Of a stretch of 11,242 nucleotides of DNA, positions 7,021 to 11,242 are shown piece by piece. Source of the stretch: an uncultured Bacteroidota bacterium (GTDB lineage Bacteria; Bacteroidota; Bacteroidia; Chitinophagales; Chitinophagaceae). Numbering within the stretch: the first letter of the stretch is position 1; each line of letters starts with the position of its first letter. The translations under genes were made by a program, and so were the position numbers. The stretch is from positions 1 to 11,242 of the forward strand of contig CAIZLI010000023.1 of the NCBI GenBank assembly GCA_903933765.1, in the 5' to 3' direction. The notes under the pieces were generated by a model that was given only the letters and a program-made list of their open reading frames with translations, was not told where the DNA came from and did no database searches.

Positions 7021-8187
7021 ATGAATAGAAAACTACGCATGGGCATGGTAGGTGGTGGCAAAGATGCATTCATTGGTGCCATACATCGACTTGCTGCTAA
7101 TATGGATGGACTCATTGAAGTAAAATGTGGCGCACTCAGTATCAATCCAGAAATTGCGCTAGCATCTGGGGAGGCTTTATTTCTTCCTAAAGAAAGAACC
7201 TATTTAACTTATGAGGAAATGATTACGAAAGAAGCGCAGTTGCCAGCCGATGAGCGTATTGATTTCGTGACCATTGTTACACCAAATTTTGCGCATTTTG
7301 CACCAGCTATGATGGCATTGGAAAATGGATTTAATGTAGTGATTGAAAAACCAATTACATTCTCATTAGAAGAAGCAAAATTATTAGAACAAAAATTGAA
7401 AGAAACTGGCTTAACACTTTGCTTGACACATACATATTCTGGTTATCCAATGGTCAAACAAGCCAAGGCCATGGTGCGCGAAGGCAAGCTGGGTAAGATT
7501 CGTAAGGTTTGGGTGGAGTATCCTCAAGGATGGTTAAGTAGATTATCCGAGAGAGAAGGCAATGCGCAAGCTGCTTGGAGGACAGACCCAAAAAAATCGG
7601 GTAAGAGTTCTGTGATGGGTGATATTGGAACGCATGCTGCACATTTAGCTGAATATATTACAGGGGCAAAAATCACCCACATCTGTGCTGAATTAAATAC
7701 TTTAGTAGAAGGCCGTGTGATGGATGATGATGGTGCAGTACTTTTAAAATTTGACAATGGTGCGAAAGGCGTATTAATGGCATCGCAAGTTGCAGCAGGA
7801 GAAGAAAATGCATTAAAAATTAGAGTATATGGTGAACATGGTGGCGTTGAATGGTTTCAACATGATCCCAATACATTGATCGTAAAATGGTTGGATCAGC
7901 CCACACAAATTCTTAGAGCTGGTGCTAACTATGGCGCACATTTATCGAGCTTCGCAACCCATAATTGCCGCACTCCAGGCGGACACCCTGAAGGCTATTT
8001 AGAAGCATTCGCCAATATTTATAGAAACTTTGCACTCACTTTGTCAGCAAAAATAGATGGCACCACTCCAACCCCTGAAATGTTAGATTTTCCAGGCGTA
8101 GAAGATGGCATTAGAGGGATGGCATTTATTGATAATGTAGTTTTATCTGCAGGTTCTGATCAAAAATGGACAGCACATAAGATTTAA
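7021..8187 (+). CDS. Cytosolic Gfo/Idh/MocA family dehydrogenase
   Basis: A 388-residue NAD(P)-dependent oxidoreductase without a signal peptide, so probably cytosolic. The N-terminal Rossmann domain opens with RMGMVGGGKDAFIG (residues 6-19), a variant glycine loop. TIVTPNFAHFAPAMMAL (84-100) follows, and IEKPITFS (108-115) carries the standard EKP motif with catalytic Lys110. GDIGTHAAHL (200-209) gives the Asp and His residues that place the sugar in this family. The rest forms the alpha/beta substrate and dimer domain. It probably reduces or oxidises a keto-sugar or cyclitol. It leads the plus-strand unit and is followed after 32 bp by a TIM-barrel isomerase/epimerase, a pairing common in inositol and keto-glycoside pathways. 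It is distinct in length and motifs from the exported paralogue at the left end of the window. Confidence 0.93.
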   Translation: MNRKLRMGMVGGGKDAFIGAIHRLAANMDGLIEVKCGALSINPEIALASGEALFLPKERTYLTYEEMITKEAQLPADERIDFVTIVTPNFAHFAPAMMALENGFNVVIEKPITFSLEEAKLLEQKLKETGLTLCLTHTYSGYPMVKQAKAMVREGKLGKIRKVWVEYPQGWLSRLSEREGNAQAAWRTDPKKSGKSSVMGDIGTHAAHLAEYITGAKITHICAELNTLVEGRVMDDDGAVLLKFDNGAKGVLMASQVAAGEENALKIRVYGEHGGVEWFQHDPNTLIVKWLDQPTQILRAGANYGAHLSSFATHNCRTPGGHPEGYLEAFANIYRNFALTLSAKIDGTTPTPEMLDFPGVEDGIRGMAFIDNVVLSAGSDQKWTAHKI

Positions 8188-8219
8188 ATGCGATATTTAA
8201 AAAAGGCAATCATTATAAT

Positions 8220-9272
8220 ATGACAACAGTAAAAGGACCTGGTATATTTTTAGCACAATTTTTAGGAGATCAACCTCCATTCAATACCTTAGAAGGTATC
8301 TGTAAATGGGCTGCAGGATTGGGTTTCAAGGGAGTGCAAATTCCAAGTTGGGACGCACGTTGTATTGATTTACAAAAAGCAGCTGAAAGCAAAACCTATG
8401 CCGACGAGATCAAAGGCATCGTGCAAGCTGCAGGATTAGAAATCACAGAATTATCAACACATTTACAAGGACAGTTGGTAGCGGTGCATCCTGCTTATGA
8501 TGCGCAGTTTGATGGATTTGCACCAGTTGAATATAGAGGTAATCCCAAAGCAAGAACCGAATGGGCTGTGCAACAATTAAAATATGCAGCAAAAGCATCT
8601 CAAAATTTAGGATTAAATGCACATGCAACATTTAGTGGTGCCTTGTTATGGCATACTGTTTATCCATGGCCACAAAGACCTGCAGGATTAGTAGAAACTG
8701 GCTTTGCTGAATTAGGTAAAAGATGGTTACCAATTTTAAATGAATTTGATGCAGCTGGCATAGACTTATGTTATGAAATTCATCCAGGAGAAGATTTGCA
8801 TGATGGCGTTTCTTATGAAATGTTTTTAGAAAAAGTAGGAAATCATCCTCGTGCTTGTTTGTTATTTGATCCATCGCATTTGGTATTACAATGCATGGAC
8901 TATAAAGGTTATATCGACGCCTACCATGAACGCATTAAAATGTTTCATGTAAAGGATGCCGAATTCAATCCGAGTGCAAGACAAGGTGTATATGGCGGCT
9001 ATCAAAACTGGATCGATCGTGCAGGAAGATTTAGATCGCTTGGTGATGGTCAAGTAGATTTTAAAAGTATCTTTAGCAAGTTAGCAGCATATGATTATAA
9101 AGGCTGGGCAGTGTTGGAATGGGAATGTTGTTTAAAGCACCCCGAAGTGGGCGCAGCAGAAGGTGCTGTATTTATTCAAAACCATATCATTCCTGTTACA
9201 GCAAAAGCATTTGACGATTTTGCTAACACTGGATCTGACGAATCGTTTAACAAAAAAATATTAGGAATTTAA
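8220..9272 (+). CDS. Cytosolic sugar isomerase/epimerase, TIM barrel
   Basis: A 350-residue member of the sugar phosphate isomerase/epimerase superfamily, longer than the two exported paralogues in this window and with no signal peptide. Likely metal ligands are visible in the usual order: Glu186 in CYEIHPGE, Asp217 in LFDPSHL (with His220), His243 in MFHVKDAEF, and Glu300 in AVLEWEC. An insertion around AVHPAYDAQFDGFAP (88-102) and a C-terminal helix-rich tail beyond 310 set it apart from short IolE- or Hyi-like proteins. The gene lies 32 bp after the cytosolic dehydrogenase, so the two probably act on successive intermediates, for example isomerising a 3-keto or 2-keto sugar before reduction. 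The exact substrate cannot be read from the sequence. Confidence 0.92.
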   Translation: MTTVKGPGIFLAQFLGDQPPFNTLEGICKWAAGLGFKGVQIPSWDARCIDLQKAAESKTYADEIKGIVQAAGLEITELSTHLQGQLVAVHPAYDAQFDGFAPVEYRGNPKARTEWAVQQLKYAAKASQNLGLNAHATFSGALLWHTVYPWPQRPAGLVETGFAELGKRWLPILNEFDAAGIDLCYEIHPGEDLHDGVSYEMFLEKVGNHPRACLLFDPSHLVLQCMDYKGYIDAYHERIKMFHVKDAEFNPSARQGVYGGYQNWIDRAGRFRSLGDGQVDFKSIFSKLAAYDYKGWAVLEWECCLKHPEVGAAEGAVFIQNHIIPVTAKAFDDFANTGSDESFNKKILGI

Positions 9273-9316
9273 TCATTCAAATCAACTATTCAATTTACAC
9301 AATCAAACTATACATT

Positions 9317-9703
9317 ATGCGTAAAATTTTATACACCCTTTCGGCAGCCTTTTTATTAGTGGCATGTGGTGGTGGAGCAACAAAAACTGAAGCAACAACA
9401 GAAGCAGCAGCTAGTTCTGAAACTAAATTATCTGACAATCCAGATTATTCAAAAGGATTGGCATTGATAGCAGGAAGTGACTGTTTAACTTGTCATAAAG
9501 TAGCTGAAAAAAATATAGGGCCTGCATACCAAGAAGTGGCTGCGAAATATGAAAATACAGATGACAATATCGAAATGTTAGCCGGAAAAATTATCAAGGG
9601 CGGAAGTGGCAACTGGGGTGCAATTCCAATGACAGCTCATGCAAACCTTAGCCAAGAGGATGCAGAAGCCATGGTGAAATATATTTTATTATTAAAAAAA
9701 TAA
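9317..9703 (+). CDS. Lipoprotein c-type cytochrome, monohaem
   Basis: A 128-residue class I cytochrome c. MRKILYTLSAAFLLVAC is a type II signal with lipobox LVAC, giving a lipid-modified Cys17. A low-complexity Ala/Thr/Glu linker (21-40) tethers the haem domain. CLTCH (56-60) binds haem covalently, with His60 as one ligand. IPM (103-105) in the loop GNWGAIPMTAH gives Met105 as the distal ligand. The single-haem domain of about 85 residues is normal for this class. It should sit on the periplasmic side of a membrane and carry electrons. Its place in the sugar locus makes it the best candidate electron acceptor of the GMC dehydrogenase encoded on the other strand, as known for glucoside and gluconate dehydrogenases that use cytochrome c. 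It follows the TIM-barrel gene after 44 bp. Confidence 0.93.
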   Translation: MRKILYTLSAAFLLVACGGGATKTEATTEAAASSETKLSDNPDYSKGLALIAGSDCLTCHKVAEKNIGPAYQEVAAKYENTDDNIEMLAGKIIKGGSGNWGAIPMTAHANLSQEDAEAMVKYILLLKK

Positions 9704-9769
9704 TTCCAATTCAATTAGAAATTGGTAGTCGACATACATCCTATTTTTTTAACGCCTCAATTAATCATT

Positions 9770-10462
9770 ATGAAAAAACAATTGCTTGCTTTAACCTTAA
9801 TAACCATTGCAGCACTTGGATTTAATCAAGTACAAGCGCAAGACAAATGGATTTCATTATTTGACGGAAAAACAAAAGATGGTTGGCATACTTTTGGAAA
9901 AACAACTGCAGGCGAAGCTTGGAAAGTAGTAGATGGCGCTTTAATGTTTGACCCTTCTGTTAAAGTAGGTGGTGGTGATATTGTGACCAACGAAAGTTTT
10001 ACCAATTTTCATTTACAATTAGAATGGAAGATTGCCAAGAATGGCAATAGCGGTATTATCTTTTTTGTGCAAAATGATCCTACAAAATATAAAAATACTT
10101 GGCATACAGGACCTGAGATGCAAGTCTTAGATAATGATGGTCATCCAGATAGTAAAATCATAAGCCATAGAGCTGGTAATTTATATGATCTAATTGTAGG
10201 TGACGAGTCAGGCGTTAAACCTGCAGAGCAATGGAATCAAGTAGACATCATTGTCAACAAAGGAACATTAGTCATGAAATTAAATGGTGTAACTACTGTC
10301 AACACACATTTGGGAGATGATAGCTGGAAGGAATTAATTAGAAGAAGTAAATTCTCGAAAGGTGAATCACCTGATTTTGGAAAAGTATTTTCTGGACATA
10401 TCAGTTTACAAGATCATGGTGATCAAGTTTGGTACAGAAATATTCGTATCCAAAAATTATAA
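9770..10462 (+). CDS. Secreted DUF1080 protein, 3-keto-disaccharide hydrolase family
   Basis: A 230-residue secreted protein. A signal peptide (residues 1 to about 24, MKKQLLALTLITIAALGF then VQAQ) precedes a single DUF1080 / 3-keto-disaccharide hydrolase domain, a jelly-roll related to concanavalin-like lectins. Family landmarks are WISLFDGKTKDGW (27-39), FHLQLEWKIAKNGNSGIIF (80-98), GPEMQVLDNDGHPD (114-127), AGNLYDL (135-141) and the C-terminal GHISLQDHGDQVWYRNI (209-225). Characterised members cleave the glycosidic bond of 3-keto-glycosides, by hydrolysis or through an elimination route. The ATG at 9770 is preferred: a frame opening at 9722 would put 16 residues ahead of a perfectly formed signal peptide. 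It follows the cytochrome gene after 66 bp. In context it would cut the keto-glycoside made by the GMC dehydrogenase. Confidence 0.92.
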   Translation: MKKQLLALTLITIAALGFNQVQAQDKWISLFDGKTKDGWHTFGKTTAGEAWKVVDGALMFDPSVKVGGGDIVTNESFTNFHLQLEWKIAKNGNSGIIFFVQNDPTKYKNTWHTGPEMQVLDNDGHPDSKIISHRAGNLYDLIVGDESGVKPAEQWNQVDIIVNKGTLVMKLNGVTTVNTHLGDDSWKELIRRSKFSKGESPDFGKVFSGHISLQDHGDQVWYRNIRIQKL

Positions 10463-10480
10463 GCACCGTCACACCTACTA

Positions 10481-10921
10481 GTGGAAAATAAACATGAACT
10501 CTTTATGCGTCAGGCCCTCTTACAAGCTAAGAGGGCTTTTGATGAAGATGAAGTACCCGTGGGTGCTGTCATTGTCATGAACGATCAGGTCATTGCTAAA
10601 GGATACAATCAAGTACAACTTTTAAAAGACGTTACAGCCCATGCTGAAATCCTAGCAATTTCTAGTGCATGTGAAAACTTACAATCCAAATACCTACCAG
10701 AAGCAACACTCTATGTAACCTTAGAACCTTGTTTGATGTGCGCAGGCGCCTTATATTGGAACAAGATTGGACATATTGTGTTTGGCGCCTACGACGAAAA
10801 AAATAGCTATCGTCGTGTCACTGAAAAAAATCCCTTCCATCCATCCACTACCCTCACTGGAGGCATCTTGCAAGAAGAATGCGCCGCTCTAATACAATCC
10901 TTCTTTAAAGCCAAGCGCTAA
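10481..10921 (+). CDS. tadA: tRNA-specific adenosine-34 deaminase
   Basis: A 146-residue zinc cytidine/deoxycytidylate deaminase-fold enzyme that converts A34 to inosine in the tRNA-Arg(ACG) anticodon. HAE (54-56) gives a Zn ligand and the proton-shuttling Glu56, and PCLMC (83-87) gives the other two Zn ligands. VPVGAVIV (25-32), TLYVTLEPCLMCAGAL and the C-terminal GGILQEECAALIQSFF are all typical of TadA. The start is GTG at 10481, chosen because it restores the HExxMRxAL opening of the family (HELFMRQAL); the next in-frame ATG at 10505 would remove half of it. The gene starts 18 bp after the DUF1080 stop, so it may be read through from the sugar unit, yet it is a housekeeping gene unrelated to that pathway. 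A guanine deaminase identity is less likely because the fit to TadA is close. Confidence 0.92.
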   Translation: MENKHELFMRQALLQAKRAFDEDEVPVGAVIVMNDQVIAKGYNQVQLLKDVTAHAEILAISSACENLQSKYLPEATLYVTLEPCLMCAGALYWNKIGHIVFGAYDEKNSYRRVTEKNPFHPSTTLTGGILQEECAALIQSFFKAKR

Positions 10922-10942
10922 TTATCTTTTCATCTGCGCTTT

Positions 10943-10967
10943 GTAAAAAATAGCTTTCCTCGTAATC
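10943..10967 (-). repeat. Palindromic repeat arm, copy 1
   Basis: Read on the minus strand, this 25-bp segment is identical to copy 3 (11126-11151) apart from one missing A near its outer end. Positions 10948-10967 form a perfect 20-bp inverted repeat with 11126-11145. Followed by a T-tract and a degenerate partner (CGAAAGAAGCT, 10981-10991) that would fold back only weakly onto it. Confidence 0.8.
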
Positions 10968-10996
10968 TGTTTTTTTATATCGAAAGAAGCTGTTGA

Positions 10997-11071
10997 AGCA
11001 ATAAACATAGCTACCCCTCATCCTCATGCGGAAAGAACCGAAATCGGCTTCGGGGTACTATGTTTATTGCT
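10997..11071. repeat. Long imperfect palindrome (hairpin 1)
   Basis: Arms 10997-11017 and 11052-11071 pair over 20 bp with a single unpaired C at 11011. The 34-nt loop contains a smaller hairpin (CCGAA with TTCGG). The arm sequence GCAATAAACATAGCT resembles the arms of hairpin 2 (GCAGTAAATAAATAG), suggesting related modules. Confidence 0.85.
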
Positions 11072-11089
11072 AAATTTCTATGCAGGCGC

Positions 11090-11152
11090 AGTAAATAAAT
11101 AGTTTCTGGAGTAATCCGTTTTTAGGATTACGAGGAAAGCTATTTATTTACT
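11090..11152. repeat. Long palindrome made of repeat arms copy 2 and copy 3 (hairpin 2)
   Basis: The outer stem, AGTAAATAAATAG with CTATTTATTTACT (11090-11102 / 11140-11152), is 13 bp and perfect. Inside, TTTC pairs with GAAA past a bulged G, then an internal loop, then GTAATCC with GGATTAC (11111-11117 / 11125-11131), closing a 7-nt loop. The right half can instead pair with copy 1 at 10948-10967. Confidence 0.85.
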
Positions 11153-11223
11153 ATACCCTAATTACTAGAAATAATATTTAAGGAAAAAAGGTCGCAAGTC
11201 GCTTAAATGAGCGCAAAGCATTG

Positions 11224-11231
11224 TAATTTTG
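11224..11231 (+). promoter_or_regulatory. Candidate -7 promoter element for a gene right of the window
   Basis: TAATTTTG is an exact match to the Bacteroidota TAnnTTTG element, followed by ACA as in the 6974 element. No gene starts before the window ends at 11242. A matching -33 TTTG/TTG at 19-21 bp upstream was not found, so this rests on one motif. Confidence 0.4.
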
Positions 11232-11242
11232 ACATTCAAACA

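Larger units (their letters stand above)
10922..11242. other. Gene-free region with palindromic repeats and a candidate promoter
   Basis: These 321 bases after tadA hold no convincing gene. Most of it (10943-11152) is occupied by related palindromic arms described separately. The last 90 bases are AT-rich and lead to a promoter-like element near the right edge. No clear terminator for tadA was found: the T-tract at 10970-10976 has no GC-rich stem in front of it. Confidence 0.7.

Noticed and set aside
9706..9725. Short hairpin CCAATT / AATTGG between the cytochrome and DUF1080 genes
   Set aside because: Only six AT-rich pairs with an 8-nt loop and no directly following T-run; too weak to call a terminator or attenuator.
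10969..10976. T-tract after tadA as a terminator
   Set aside because: The sequence before it does not form a GC-rich stem ending at the tract. The degenerate pairing with 10981-10991 encloses the tract instead.
10948..11145. Retron-type RNA
   Set aside because: The enclosing inverted repeat and inner hairpin are suggestive. However, the repeated-arm relationship is better explained by palindromic repeats, and no reverse transcriptase is visible.
10948..11145. Complete insertion sequence
   Set aside because: There is no room for a transposase and no target-site duplication was found outside the 20-bp inverted repeats.
10943..11152. CRISPR array
   Set aside because: The arms are inverted and unevenly spaced, not direct repeats with regular spacers, and no cas gene is near.

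Overview
The window looks like a chromosomal segment of a low-GC Bacteroidota, probably a sphingobacterial or Chitinophagaceae-type organism. The grounds are AT-rich leaders without clear Shine-Dalgarno sequences, TAnnTTTG-like promoter elements, and a set of exported Gfo/Idh/MocA, TIM-barrel, GMC and DUF1080 proteins typical of that phylum. The genus cannot be fixed from the sequence alone.

Layout. Positions 1-2597 (+): the end of an exported Gfo/Idh/MocA oxidoreductase, then a PLP-dependent class V aminotransferase 9 bp downstream. Both run into a strong bidirectional terminator at 2626-2659. Positions 2678-6844 (-): four genes in transcription order. These are a hydroxypyruvate-isomerase-like TIM barrel with a Tat signal, a GMC oxidoreductase catalytic subunit, its small 'gluconate 2-dehydrogenase subunit 3' partner, and, after an intrinsic terminator or attenuator, a second Tat-exported TIM-barrel isomerase/epimerase. 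Positions 6845-7020: divergent promoter region. Positions 7021-10921 (+): a cytosolic Gfo/Idh/MocA dehydrogenase, a cytosolic TIM-barrel isomerase/epimerase, a lipoprotein cytochrome c, a secreted DUF1080 (3-keto-disaccharide hydrolase family) protein, and the housekeeping tRNA adenosine deaminase tadA. Positions 10922-11242: a non-coding region holding a cluster of related palindromes, and a candidate promoter for a gene beyond the window.

How the genes may work together (inference). The set fits non-hydrolytic breakdown of glycosides by oxidation. The GMC/small-subunit complex, carried out through the Tat signal of the small subunit, would oxidise a glycoside at a ring hydroxyl (C3 in known glucoside 3-dehydrogenases) and pass electrons to the lipoprotein cytochrome c. 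The DUF1080 protein would cleave the resulting keto-glycoside. The TIM-barrel isomerases and Gfo/Idh/MocA oxidoreductases would convert the keto-sugar. One part of the set is exported and another cytosolic, so the chemistry appears to be done on both sides of the inner membrane. There is no TonB receptor, glycosidase, transporter or regulator in the window, so the substrate is unknown.

The least explained part is 10943-11152: three related palindromic arms, two of them able to pair with the same third arm, forming tandem hairpins. This resembles a dispersed, possibly non-autonomous mobile repeat, but copy number cannot be judged from one window.
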